The notes beneath the pieces are model-generated. The model made no database searches. It was not told the DNA's origin and worked only from the letters and a program-made list of their open reading frames with translations. Of a stretch of 51,582 bases of DNA, positions 7,580 through 23,375 are shown in pieces. Location of the stretch: the NCBI GenBank assembly GCA_003149935.1, contig QAMH01000001.1, positions 1 to 51,582 of the forward strand, written 5' to 3'. Numbering within the stretch: the stretch's first letter is position 1; each line of letters starts with the position of its first letter. The position numbers and the translations under genes are program-made. This DNA comes from Coriobacteriia bacterium (GTDB lineage Bacteria; Actinomycetota; Coriobacteriia; Coriobacteriales; QAMH01).

Positions 7580-7681
7580 CCCATCTCGCGCAATCTTAAT
7601 GCTCAGCGGGGAGCTCGCGTACCAATCGTACGCGTCGCTCCCCGCTTTACATTAATCTCACGCAAGCTGAACTATTTCAGC
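7570..7681 (+). repeat. Nested imperfect palindrome on the rplL stop codon (element B)
   Basis: 112 nt. Outer arms 7570-7601 and 7650-7681 (32 nt each) pair at 24 positions. GCTGAAATAG, the end of rplL, pairs perfectly; five of the eight mismatches are C-A or A-C, and TC faces TC at 7594-7595. Then GCGGGGAGC (7606-7614) pairs with 7637-7645, TC faces TC, one right-arm base bulges, and GCGTAC (7617-7622) pairs with 7628-7633 around CAATC. The layout matches the elements after rplA and rplX, but the stem 7596-7601/7650-7655 has a wholly different sequence, so pairing rather than sequence is kept. Confidence 0.85.
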
Positions 7682-7714
7682 AGTTACGAGAATGTGCAGG
7701 GTAGAAAGCTTAGA

Positions 7715-7746
7715 AACCCGGGTTCCGAATGGAATCCGGGTTTTTT
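7715..7746 (+). terminator. Intrinsic terminator after rplL
   Basis: AACCCGG-G-TTCC pairs with GGAA-T-CCGGGTT around GAAT, followed by TTTTTT (7741-7746 overlaps the stem end). It closes the rplJ-rplL unit before the polyphosphate kinase gene. Confidence 0.9.
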
Positions 7747-7810
7747 CTTGTGGCTGCGCTGTGACGGGGGTAACCTATATAAAGTTGTGGCCAAAACGGA
7801 GGGGGAGAAC

Positions 7811-9394
7811 ATGCTCGAGAAGGCCGATCTCAAGAAACGCATCGACAAGGAAGAGTACGAGCAGCGCAAAAACGAGCTCACCGAGAAGCTCGTGCGTTTG
7901 CAGCAGCAGTGCATCCGCGAGAAGTTTCCCGTTGTCGTATGCGTGGATGGCTGGAGCGCATCGGGCAAGGGCACGAGCATCTCCAAGCTGGTAAAGGACC
8001 TCGACGCTCGTGCGTTCACCGTGTATTCGATGAACGACCCCACGGAAGACGAGTGCCGCTATCCGCTCATGAAGCGCTTCTGGGAGCGCATCGGCCAGTA
8101 CGGCACCATGACCTTCTTCGATAAGAGCTGGTATTCCGAGATCATCAAGAACCTCTCGGGCATGATCAGCGGTGACAAGGGCTCCGCCCATCTGCCGCAG
8201 CCCAAGATTCGCGACCATGTCGATTACATCGTAAAGTCGCGCAATGGCCAGACGGGCCTGTTTGCCGAGTCCACCCAGATTCTCGAGGGGCAGCTTGTCG
8301 CCGATGGCTACCTCATTATCAAGCTGTTCTTCCATATCAGCAAAAAGGAGCAGACCAAGCGCATCGAGGCACTCGAGGCGGATAAGAACACTGCCTGGCG
8401 CGTCAACGACGAGGATCTCTACCAGAACAAGAACTACGACAAGATCTATCCCATCATCGACAAACTGCTCGAGCTCACCGATTCTGCCGATGCCCCGTGG
8501 CACATCATCGCCGCCGAGAATCGTCGCGTGCGTCGCATCGAGTTTCTCGAGACGCTTGTCACCGAGATTGAGGAGGGCCTCGCGCGTCACGTCAAGATGA
8601 AGGAAAACCCCGTCATCATTCCCGATGACTTTCCGCTTCCGCGCACGCGCCATGACCTCGTGAAGGTGCAGTCAGTCGAGGAGATTCGTCATGATCTCAC
8701 GATTGATCCCGAGGAGTACCGTAGCGAGCTCAAGAAGGAACAGGAGCGTCTTGCCACCTTGCAGCTCGAGATGTACCGCAGGCAAATCCCTATGATGCTC
8801 GTGTTCGAGGGTTGGGACGCGGCCGGCAAAGGTGGTGCCATCAAGCGCATCGCCTCCGCCCTTGATGCCCGCGATTATCGCGTCGTTCCCTCCGGCGCGC
8901 CCACCAAGCCCGAAAAGGAGCATCCCTTCCTGTGGCGTTACTGGATCAACTTGCCCAAGAGCGGGCATACCGCAATCTACGACCGCTCCTGGTATGGCCG
9001 TGTCATGGTCGAGCGTGTGGAGGGCTTCTGCACCGATTCCGATTGGCGTCGTGCCTTCGAGGAAATCAACGATTTCGAATGGGAGATGTTCCGCACGGGC
9101 ACGCTGCTTATGAAGTTCTGGGTTGACGTGAGCCAAGACGAGCAGCTCGCGCGCTTCGAGGCGCGCAAGAACGACCCGGACAAAGCCTGGAAGCTCACCG
9201 ACGAGGACTGGCGCAATCGCGAGAAGTATCCGCAGTACTGCGTGGCCATCAACGACATGCTGCGCATGACCTCGACGTACTTCGCCCCTTGGAACATCAT
9301 CGAGTCCGATGACAAGAAGTACGCGCGCATCAAGACGATCAAGGCCATCAACGCCGCAATTGAGGAGCGCCTGAAGCAGGACAAGAAGGACTAG
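7811..9394 (+). CDS. Two-domain PPK2 family protein, likely polyphosphate:AMP phosphotransferase
   Basis: Moves phosphate between polyphosphate and nucleotides. It has 527 residues in two tandem PPK2 domains. Each has a Walker A-type loop (GWSASGKG near residue 48; GWDAAGKG near 335) and a D(K/R)SWY motif (FFDKSWYSEI and IYDRSWYGRV). Fused double-domain PPK2 enzymes of about 500 residues are known mainly as AMP-phosphorylating (PAP) forms, so AMP is the best guess. The start ATG has GGGGGAG just before it; the longer open frame from 7694 runs through the terminator and is rejected. The phosphodiesterase gene follows after 3 nt. Confidence 0.88.
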   Translation: MLEKADLKKRIDKEEYEQRKNELTEKLVRLQQQCIREKFPVVVCVDGWSASGKGTSISKLVKDLDARAFTVYSMNDPTEDECRYPLMKRFWERIGQYGTMTFFDKSWYSEIIKNLSGMISGDKGSAHLPQPKIRDHVDYIVKSRNGQTGLFAESTQILEGQLVADGYLIIKLFFHISKKEQTKRIEALEADKNTAWRVNDEDLYQNKNYDKIYPIIDKLLELTDSADAPWHIIAAENRRVRRIEFLETLVTEIEEGLARHVKMKENPVIIPDDFPLPRTRHDLVKVQSVEEIRHDLTIDPEEYRSELKKEQERLATLQLEMYRRQIPMMLVFEGWDAAGKGGAIKRIASALDARDYRVVPSGAPTKPEKEHPFLWRYWINLPKSGHTAIYDRSWYGRVMVERVEGFCTDSDWRRAFEEINDFEWEMFRTGTLLMKFWVDVSQDEQLARFEARKNDPDKAWKLTDEDWRNREKYPQYCVAINDMLRMTSTYFAPWNIIESDDKKYARIKTIKAINAAIEERLKQDKKD

Positions 9395-9397
9395 GCA

Positions 9398-9859
9398 ATG
9401 TCTCTGGTGGGAATCATCTCGGATACGCATGGGCGCATAAGCAATGAGGCGCTCGAAGCGCTCGCCGGGGTTGATTTCATCATCCATGCAGGCGATATCG
9501 GCTCTTTGGATGTCCTCATGGAACTCGAGGCGATAGCGCCTACCATCGCCGTGTTGGGTAACAACGACTATAACGTCGACTATGGTCCTGGCGTACACGA
9601 AAGCGCGACGCAGGTTATCGATGGTGTGAGGCTGTTCGTATCGCATTACCCTAGGGATGCCGAACGTGCAGCCGAGAGCGGGGAGTATGACCTGGCGATT
9701 CACGGCCATACGCACGTGCCGCGTGATGAGGTTCGTGGCAGCTGCCGCATCATCAATCCAGGCGGCGCCTTCCGACCGCGCTGTGGCTCCAAACGCAGTC
9801 TCGCACTCGTTGAGCTCGAGGACGGCAGGGTCGGCTCTGTGCAGAGTGTGACGGTGTAG
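9398..9859 (+). CDS. YfcE/MJ0936-type metallophosphoesterase
   Basis: Small cytoplasmic metal-dependent phosphodiesterase of 153 residues. Motifs in order: SDTHG (residues 8-12), GD (31-32), GNND (near 50), SHYP (near 80) and GHTHVP (near 104), all expected metal ligands. It starts 3 nt after the PPK2 gene, so the two are co-transcribed. The physiological substrate of this family is mostly unknown; a role near nucleotide or polyphosphate turnover is only suggested by the neighbour. Confidence 0.9.
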   Translation: MSLVGIISDTHGRISNEALEALAGVDFIIHAGDIGSLDVLMELEAIAPTIAVLGNNDYNVDYGPGVHESATQVIDGVRLFVSHYPRDAERAAESGEYDLAIHGHTHVPRDEVRGSCRIINPGGAFRPRCGSKRSLALVELEDGRVGSVQSVTV

Positions 9860-9918
9860 CGCCTGCCGCGAAACGAGCTCCTGTGGTCGCAAGCTCGCCC
9901 AAGAAGCCACAATACATC

Positions 9919-9949
9919 ATGTGTCAGAGGGTCTGACCCCTTGGCACAT
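9919..9949. repeat. REP-like hairpin after the phosphodiesterase gene
   Basis: ATGTGTCA ... TGGCACAT flanks an inner GGGT/ACCC stem, so the 31-nt unit folds into one hairpin with two internal mismatches. The inner GGGTCTGACCCC string is of the kind seen in dispersed bacterial palindromes. It lies in the 333-bp gap before rpoB. The rest of that gap is AT-rich (about 9990-10080) plus the rpoB promoter. Confidence 0.6.
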
Positions 9950-10107
9950 TCCTATTGCCAAGAAAGATGAAATGCGCATTGGGCCTGACTGACGTCTAAA
10001 TAAACTCAGTTTTAAATAATAAATCACCTAAAACATACCGTTTACCGATAAATCGAGCGCGTTTGCGATTGTATTTGTCTTTAAACGACCACTCATCCAA
10101 AAACTTC

Positions 10108-10136
10108 TTGACCCCTTATACGCGCGCGCATATCCT
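10108..10136 (+). promoter_or_regulatory. Probable rpoB promoter
   Basis: TTGACC (10108-10113), 17-nt spacer containing an alternating CG run, TATCCT (10131-10136), about 56 nt before the GTG start. The AT-rich stretch at about 10000-10060 upstream could act as an UP element. Confidence 0.65.
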
Positions 10137-10192
10137 CTCGCTCGTGTATCACCCGTTTTATAGCCTTATCGGACAACTATAAGGAGGATATA

Positions 10193-14020
<3,828 letters not shown>

Positions 14021-14023
14021 GCC

Positions 14024-18442
<4,419 letters not shown>

Positions 18443-18478
18443 AATTGTCAAGCGTTTTCGGCTGTGATATCTAGACGG

Positions 18479-18509
18479 GAATCCCCTGGTCATTGTGACC
18501 AGGGGATTC
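18479..18509 (+). terminator. Hairpin after rpoC
   Basis: A perfect 14-bp stem (18479-18492 with 18496-18509) with a TTG loop lies 37 nt after the rpoC stop. It has no T-run after it but is the strongest small hairpin in the region, and is followed by a new promoter. Confidence 0.75.
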
Positions 18510-18558
18510 GTGCGTGATAGAGTATGAAAAAGTTTGGATACACCCGGGTGCGTGGCGT

Positions 18559-18587
18559 TTGACAGCCTTGGATTAGACGGGTAGTCT
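18559..18587 (+). promoter_or_regulatory. Probable promoter of rpsL-rpsG-fusA
   Basis: TTGACA (18559-18564), 17-nt spacer, TAGTCT (18582-18587). Just downstream GCTTTTG (18598-18604) and CAAAAGC (18612-18618) form a perfect 7-bp hairpin in the leader. Confidence 0.65.
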
Positions 18588-18658
18588 ACCGCCTTGCGCT
18601 TTTGAAACCTGCAAAAGCACCACAACGGTAAACCGGTAGCAAAACGAAAGGAACTACA

Positions 18659-19033
18659 TTGCCTACCATTAATCAGTTGGTCCGCAAGGGCCGCGCGAAG
18701 GCAGTCGACAAATCCAAGTCGCCCGCCCTCAAGGGCAATCCCCAGAAGCGTGGGGTTTGCACGCGCGTCTACACCGCAACCCCCAAGAAGCCGAACTCGG
18801 CTCTTCGCAAGGTTGCCCGTGTCCGTCTTGTCAACGGCATGGAAGTCACCGCTTACATCCCCGGCATTGGTCACAACCTGCAGGAGCACTCGATGGTGCT
18901 CATCCGCGGCGGCCGTGTTAAGGACCTTCCCGGTGTCCGCTACAAGATCATCCGCGGTACGCTCGATACCGCTTCCGTGTCCGACCGTGCTCAGGCCCGT
19001 AGCCGCTACGGCGCCAAGAAGCCCAAGAACTAA
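18659..19033 (+). CDS. rpsL: 30S ribosomal protein S12
   Basis: Decoding-centre protein, 124 residues. The start is TTG: AAAGGA stands 7 nt before it and the product begins MPTINQLVRKGR, the usual N-terminus. PKKPNSALRKVARVRL and RGGRVKDLPGVRY keep the lysines whose change gives streptomycin resistance. First gene of the str operon with rpsG and fusA. Confidence 0.98.
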   Translation: MPTINQLVRKGRAKAVDKSKSPALKGNPQKRGVCTRVYTATPKKPNSALRKVARVRLVNGMEVTAYIPGIGHNLQEHSMVLIRGGRVKDLPGVRYKIIRGTLDTASVSDRAQARSRYGAKKPKN

Positions 19034-19052
19034 AGAAAGGGGAGATTGAGAA

Positions 19053-19523
19053 ATGCCACGTCGTTCAGCTGCAGTACGCCGCGAGATTACTCCGGATGCC
19101 GTATACAACAACCGCCTTGTCACGCAGCTCATCAACAAGATCCTGCTCGACGGCAAGCGTTCGACCGCCGAGAGCATCGTCTACGGCGCCTTTGACATCG
19201 TCGAGGCAAAGACCGGCGAAGATCCCCTGAGCGTCTTCAAGAAGGCCATGGACAACGTCCGTCCCACGGTTGAGGTCAAGCCTCGCCGCGTCGGTGGCGC
19301 CACGTACCAGGTCCCGACCGAGGTCAACTCCCGTCGTGCCACGACGCTCGCCATCCGCTGGATCGTCGGCTACTCGCGCGACCGCAAGGAGTGCAGCATG
19401 GCCGAGCGCCTCGCGAACGAGATCATGGACGCTTCCAATGGTCTGGGCGCATCCGTCAAGAAGCGCGAGGACGTCTACAAGATGGCCGAGTCCAATCGCG
19501 CCTTCTCTCACTATCGCTGGTAG
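19053..19523 (+). CDS. rpsG: 30S ribosomal protein S7
   Basis: Primary 16S rRNA-binding protein of the 30S head and, in E. coli, repressor of the str operon. It has 156 residues, the standard length, beginning MPRRSAAVRREI and ending NRAFSHYRW. It starts 19 nt after rpsL and 12 nt separate its stop from fusA, so the three genes form one unit. Confidence 0.98.
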   Translation: MPRRSAAVRREITPDAVYNNRLVTQLINKILLDGKRSTAESIVYGAFDIVEAKTGEDPLSVFKKAMDNVRPTVEVKPRRVGGATYQVPTEVNSRRATTLAIRWIVGYSRDRKECSMAERLANEIMDASNGLGASVKKREDVYKMAESNRAFSHYRW

Positions 19524-19535
19524 GAGGTATACACA

Positions 19536-21647
19536 ATGGCAACGAAGAAAACTCCGCTTGAGGATACCCGCAATATCGGCATCATGGCTCACATTGATGC
19601 CGGCAAGACCACCACGACCGAGCGCATCCTCTACTACACGGGCAAGACCCACAAGATCGGCGAGGTCCACGACGGCGCTGCGACCATGGACTGGATGGTC
19701 CAGGAGCAGGAGCGTGGCGTAACCATCACCTCTGCTGCCACCACGTGCTTCTGGGAGAAGGACGGCACGCCCTATCGCATCCAGATCATCGACACCCCGG
19801 GCCACGTCGACTTCACCTCCGAGGTCGAGCGTTCCCTGCGCGTCCTCGATGGCGCTGTCGCCGTGTTCGACGCCGTCGCCGGTGTTCAGCCGCAGTCCGA
19901 GACGGTCTGGCGTCAGGCTTCGCGCTACGAGGTCCCTCGCATCGCCTTCATCAACAAGTACGACCGCATCGGTGCCAACTACTTCCACGCGATCGACACC
20001 ATGAGGGATCGCCTGGGTGCGCATGCCATCGCCGCTCAGGTTCCCATGGGCGAGGAAGACCACTTCTGGGGCGTCATCGACCTCGTCACCATGACTGCAT
20101 GGGACTTCAAAGCCGATGACAAGGGCATGACCTACCCTGAGCCCATGGACGCCATCCCCGACGAGTTCGTTGACATCGTCGAGGAGCGTCGCGCCGAGCT
20201 GCTCGAGGCTGCCGCCGATTACGACGACGAGCTTATGGAGCTCGTCCTCATGGACGAGGAGATTCCCGTCGACCTACTCAAGAAGGCCCTGCGCGCTGGC
20301 GTTCTCGCCAACGACCTCAACCTCGTGTTCGTGGGCTCCGCCTACAAGAACAAGGGCGTCCAGGAGCTGCTCGACGCAGTCGTCGACTACCTGCCCAGCC
20401 CGCTCGACGTGCCGCCTGTCGTCGGCATCAATCCCGACACGGACCAGGAGGAGGAGCGCAAGCCTTCCAACAAGGAGCCGTTCTCGTCTCTGGCGTTCAA
20501 GATCATGACCGACCCCTATGTCGGCAAGCTCACCTACCTGCGCGTCTATTCGGGCCGTCTAGATTCCGGCTCCTACGTCATCAATGCCAACAACGGCAAG
20601 AAGGAGCGCATCGGTCGTATCCTCGAGATGCATTCCAACGAGCAGCATGACGTCGATTACTGCTCCACGGGTGACATCGTCGCAGCTGTCGGCCTCAAGA
20701 ACACGACGACCGGCGAGTCCCTGTGCGATGAGGACCATCCCATCATCCTCGAGTCCATGGATTTCCCCGATCCCGTTATCGACATCGCCGTCGAGCCCAA
20801 GACCAAGGCCGAGCAGGACAAGCTCGCCGTGGGTCTGCAGAAGCTCGCCGAGGAGGACCCGACCTTCCAGGTCCACACCGACGAGGAGACCGGCCAGACC
20901 ATCATCGCCGGCATGGGCGAGCTGCACCTTGAAATCATTATCGACCGTCTGACCCGCGAGTTCAAGGTCGAGGCAAACGTCGGCAAGCCGCGTGTTGCCT
21001 ATCGTGAGAAGCCGGGTCACGAGGTCCTCAACGTTCAGGGCAAGTTCGTCCGCCAGTCCGGTGGTCGCGGCCAGTACGGCGACGCCATCATCAACATGCG
21101 TCCGGGCGAGCCGGGTTCTGGCTTCACCTTCGAGAACAAGATCGTCGGCGGTGCGATTCCCAAGGAATACATCCCGTCCGTCGAGAAGGGCATCGAGGAG
21201 GCTCTGCAGAGCGGTGTCATCGCCGGTTATCCCGTCCTCGACGTCGCTGTCGAGCTTGTCGACGGTTCCTACCACGATGTCGACTCCTCCGAGGCCGCAT
21301 TCAAGGTCGCTGGCTCCATGGCCATCAAGGAGGCCCTGCGCAAGTCCGATCCGATCCTGCTCGAGCCTGTCGAGAGCGTCGAGGTCGAGACGCCCAAGGA
21401 GTACATGGGCGACGTCATGGGCAACCTGAACTCCCGTCGTGGTCAGATTCAGGGTCAGGAGGAGCGCGGCAACGCGACTGCCATCATCGCGCTCGTTCCG
21501 CTGTCCGAGATGTTTGGTTACGCGACCGACCTGCGTTCTGCCACGCAGGGCCGTGCGTCCTACAACATGCAGTTCGACTCCTATCGCCCTGTTCCCAAGA
21601 GCGTGTCCGAGGAGATCATCAAGAAGGCTGGCGGCAGCGCCGAGTAG
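19536..21647 (+). CDS. fusA: Elongation factor G
   Basis: Translocase GTPase, 703 residues. Motifs: AHIDAGKTTTTERILYYTG (P-loop), RGVTITSAAT (switch I), DTPGHVDF, then NKYD instead of the common NKMD, which still fits NKxD. Domains II-V follow in order, with the GxGELHLEI string near residue 464. Full length and adjacent to rpsG, so this is the main EF-G rather than a paralogue. Confidence 0.98.
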   Translation: MATKKTPLEDTRNIGIMAHIDAGKTTTTERILYYTGKTHKIGEVHDGAATMDWMVQEQERGVTITSAATTCFWEKDGTPYRIQIIDTPGHVDFTSEVERSLRVLDGAVAVFDAVAGVQPQSETVWRQASRYEVPRIAFINKYDRIGANYFHAIDTMRDRLGAHAIAAQVPMGEEDHFWGVIDLVTMTAWDFKADDKGMTYPEPMDAIPDEFVDIVEERRAELLEAAADYDDELMELVLMDEEIPVDLLKKALRAGVLANDLNLVFVGSAYKNKGVQELLDAVVDYLPSPLDVPPVVGINPDTDQEEERKPSNKEPFSSLAFKIMTDPYVGKLTYLRVYSGRLDSGSYVINANNGKKERIGRILEMHSNEQHDVDYCSTGDIVAAVGLKNTTTGESLCDEDHPIILESMDFPDPVIDIAVEPKTKAEQDKLAVGLQKLAEEDPTFQVHTDEETGQTIIAGMGELHLEIIIDRLTREFKVEANVGKPRVAYREKPGHEVLNVQGKFVRQSGGRGQYGDAIINMRPGEPGSGFTFENKIVGGAIPKEYIPSVEKGIEEALQSGVIAGYPVLDVAVELVDGSYHDVDSSEAAFKVAGSMAIKEALRKSDPILLEPVESVEVETPKEYMGDVMGNLNSRRGQIQGQEERGNATAIIALVPLSEMFGYATDLRSATQGRASYNMQFDSYRPVPKSVSEEIIKKAGGSAE

Positions 21648-21682
21648 CGCGAATCCGCTTGATATATGGAGGTTTGAGTTAA

Positions 21683-21997
21683 GTGGCCAACAAGAAGCAA
21701 AAGATTCGCATCAGGCTCAAGGGCTACGATCACGAGATCGTCGACAAGTCGACCAAGCTCATCGTCGAGACCGCAGCCAAGACCGGTGCGCGCATCAGCG
21801 GTCCCATCCCGCTGCCGACCGAGCGTAACCTGTACACCGTCATCCGCTCGCCGCACGTCAACAAGGATTCGCGCGAGCAGTTCGAGATGCGCACGCACAA
21901 GCGCCTCATCGACATCCTCGATCCGACGCCCAACACCGTCGACTCGCTCATGCGTCTCGACCTGCCGGCTGGCGTCGACATCGAAATCAAGCTCTAG
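21683..21997 (+). CDS. rpsJ: 30S ribosomal protein S10
   Basis: 30S head protein, also the NusE antitermination partner. It has 104 residues from a GTG start with GGAGG upstream; it reads MANKKQKIRIRLKGYDHEIVDKS and keeps GPIPLPTERN. In most bacteria rplC follows directly; here a terminator and a minus-strand cassette of 1.7 kb intervene. The stop is inside a small hairpin (GCTCTA/TAGAGC). The 35-bp gap from fusA suggests rpsJ is expressed with the str genes. Confidence 0.97.
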   Translation: MANKKQKIRIRLKGYDHEIVDKSTKLIVETAAKTGARISGPIPLPTERNLYTVIRSPHVNKDSREQFEMRTHKRLIDILDPTPNTVDSLMRLDLPAGVDIEIKL

Positions 21998-22044
21998 GGT
22001 ATAGAGCAAGCGCCGCTACGCATTAACGCGACGGCTATCGAGGG

Positions 22045-22080
22045 GAGCGTCCGCAGGGAAACCTGCGGCGCTCTCTTTGT
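22045..22080 (+). terminator. Terminator after rpsJ
   Basis: GAGCG-T-CCGCAGG pairs with CCTGCGG-CGCTC around GAAA (22058-22061) with one bulge, followed by TCTTTGT. It separates rpsJ from the rest of the S10 genes. Confidence 0.85.
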
Positions 22081-22108
22081 GTTGGGGGAGCTATCTAGCA
22101 GCTTTTAA

Positions 22109-22432
22109 TCAATTCTTTTTTCTCGCAGCTGGGAAGAATCGCTCTGCTTGACCGTCTAAAGCCGTCAAGCGGCGCATTTTTCCCAACCACATGCTCTTGC
22201 CATAAAGAAAGGAGCCCCGAGAGGCTCCTTTTTGAAGATCGCGTTTCCACGTGCGCTTTTCCTTGGCGCGATTGTACTTCGTGTCGCCGTGCACGCCATG
22301 TCCGCACGCGAAGGCGTTGTAGTACGGCTTGCGCGCGAGCGTTGCCTCTTCGGCGCTTTGCCGCCAGACGACGTCGCCCTTCGGCACGCGATTGCGCCTG
22401 TTGCCTGCGCGCTTGCCATGCTTCTTCGACAT
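22109..22432 (-). CDS. Small basic protein of unknown function
   Basis: 107 residues, strongly basic. It begins MSKKHGKRAGNRRNRV and contains PKGDVVWRQSAEEATLARKPYYNAFACGHGVHG; no known domain recognised. The start at 22432 is chosen because AGGAGGT lies 8 nt before it, which is a strong sign of real translation. The last third (after about residue 66) runs through a terminator-like hairpin, so the natural protein may be shorter or the 3' end degenerate. Last gene of a minus-strand group after the toxin-antitoxin pair. I vaguely recall similar proteins in related genomes but cannot check. Confidence 0.6.
   Translation of the reverse strand: MSKKHGKRAGNRRNRVPKGDVVWRQSAEEATLARKPYYNAFACGHGVHGDTKYNRAKEKRTWKRDLQKGASRGSFLYGKSMWLGKMRRLTALDGQAERFFPAARKKN
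22211..22233. terminator. Bidirectional terminator-like hairpin inside the small basic ORF
   Basis: GGAGCC (22211-22216) pairs with GGCTCC (22223-22228); TTTTT follows on +, and TTTCTTT follows on minus. It could stop the minus-strand cassette transcript as well as residual readthrough from rpsJ. Confidence 0.6.
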
Positions 22433-22493
22433 CAGCCTCACCTCCTCTGTTTGCCATTTGGGATGATGCCTTTGCATTATATCGCCGTATGCC

Positions 22494-22976
22494 TTATTGC
22501 GAGCCAAACGCCCCTGACACCTCGGCATAGTCGATGCCCCTTGTCTCGGCTATCTGTTCGAAGAGCTCGTCGCAGTCGAGAACCTTGATTGACGAGTGCG
22601 CGAAGCCGTCCTTGTCGCGCGTGATGATGGCATCAGCCTTGACCTTGAGCGCCGTCTGGAACACGAAGGCGTCCTCAAGATCTTCGAAGGCGCAGCGCGC
22701 AACGCAATCGTAGTCGTCGTCATCCGTCGCGTAGATGTGCAGCATCTTCCTGAGCGCGAGCATGGTCTCCTGAACGTAGCCTGTCAGCGCGGGCTTGCCC
22801 CCGTCGCTCATGACGTAGATGAGGTCGCTGATTTGCGAGGTGCCGATCCACAGCTCGAACTCGTTGACATACCCCAGTGCCATGAGGAGCTCCGCCCTGG
22901 CGTTGAAGGGTTCCCGCTTGGCGAGGTAATCGATGAGGATGTTCGTGTCGACAACGAAGCGGGTACCAGCAAGCAT
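22494..22976 (-). CDS. PIN-domain ribonuclease, probable toxin
   Basis: 160 residues. The PIN fold acidic residues are visible: FVVDTNILIDYL at the N-terminus (Asp10), the CAFEDLEDAFVFQTAL helix with its acidic pair, and ITRDKDGF near residue 125. Such enzymes cleave tRNA or mRNA when freed from their antitoxin. The ATG begins directly after the stop codon of the upstream small gene (no gap), the classic toxin-antitoxin layout. The fold is clear; the RNA target is not known. Confidence 0.85.
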   Translation of the reverse strand: MLAGTRFVVDTNILIDYLAKREPFNARAELLMALGYVNEFELWIGTSQISDLIYVMSDGGKPALTGYVQETMLALRKMLHIYATDDDDYDCVARCAFEDLEDAFVFQTALKVKADAIITRDKDGFAHSSIKVLDCDELFEQIAETRGIDYAEVSGAFGSQ

Positions 22977-23288
22977 CTATTTCTCGCTTCCATCGCTTGG
23001 AACGAAGCCACGCGCCGCGAGTTTGCTGCGCTTTATCTCCGTGTCGCTCATGTGGGTGAAGTTGTTTTGCCGGGGGATGCTCTGGACGAAGGCGAGCGCC
23101 TCGTGTAGCTGCGCGTTGTTTGCCGGCTTGGCCGAAGCTCTCTCGAAGGGGGTCGCGTTCTGTGCGATGAGGTAGTCATAGAGCTGATTGATGGCCTGCG
23201 ATGCGCTCATGCCCAGTGAATTGAGCACGCTGTTGCCCGCTCGCTTCTTCGCCTGTGACATCCTTCCCGTGACCATTGCGTCTGCCAT
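22977..23288 (-). CDS. RelB/DinJ-like antitoxin
   Basis: About 103 residues from ATG 23288. The region TGRMSQAKKRAGNSVLNSLGMSASQAINQLYDYL read in parts fits the ribbon-helix-helix DNA-binding domain of RelB/DinJ antitoxins; the C-terminal half is variable and probably wraps the toxin. It comes first in the operon, as expected, and a palindrome sits over its promoter. RelB/DinJ proteins usually pair with RelE/YafQ toxins, so pairing with a PIN toxin is worth noting. A longer open frame to 23342 passes through the promoter and is not used. Confidence 0.75.
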   Translation of the reverse strand: MADAMVTGRMSQAKKRAGNSVLNSLGMSASQAINQLYDYLIAQNATPFERASAKPANNAQLHEALAFVQSIPRQNNFTHMSDTEIKRSKLAARGFVPSDGSEK

Positions 23289-23301
23289 GACGACTCCAAT
23301 C

Positions 23302-23325
23302 GTTGTATGTACAACATTCAGTATA
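23302..23325 (-). promoter_or_regulatory. Antitoxin promoter with overlapping palindromic operator
   Basis: On the minus strand TATACT (23325-23320) is a good -10; the -35 is weak. Immediately downstream GTTGTATGTACAAC (23302-23315) is a perfect palindrome with a 2-nt centre covering the expected transcription start, a natural site for autorepression by the ribbon-helix-helix antitoxin. Confidence 0.6.
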
Positions 23326-23375
23326 GCACGCTGCGCAAGCAAAATACGTCAGATACCTGGCATCCGCCGACATAT

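Noticed and set aside
7694..7810. A 39-residue N-terminal extension of the PPK2 protein
   Set aside because: The open frame runs through the rplL terminator; ATG 7811 has a strong ribosome site and gives the normal length.
19980..20000. EF-G with NKYD instead of NKMD as a sign of a specialised paralogue
   Set aside because: The G4 consensus is NKxD; length, operon position and other motifs are those of the main EF-G.
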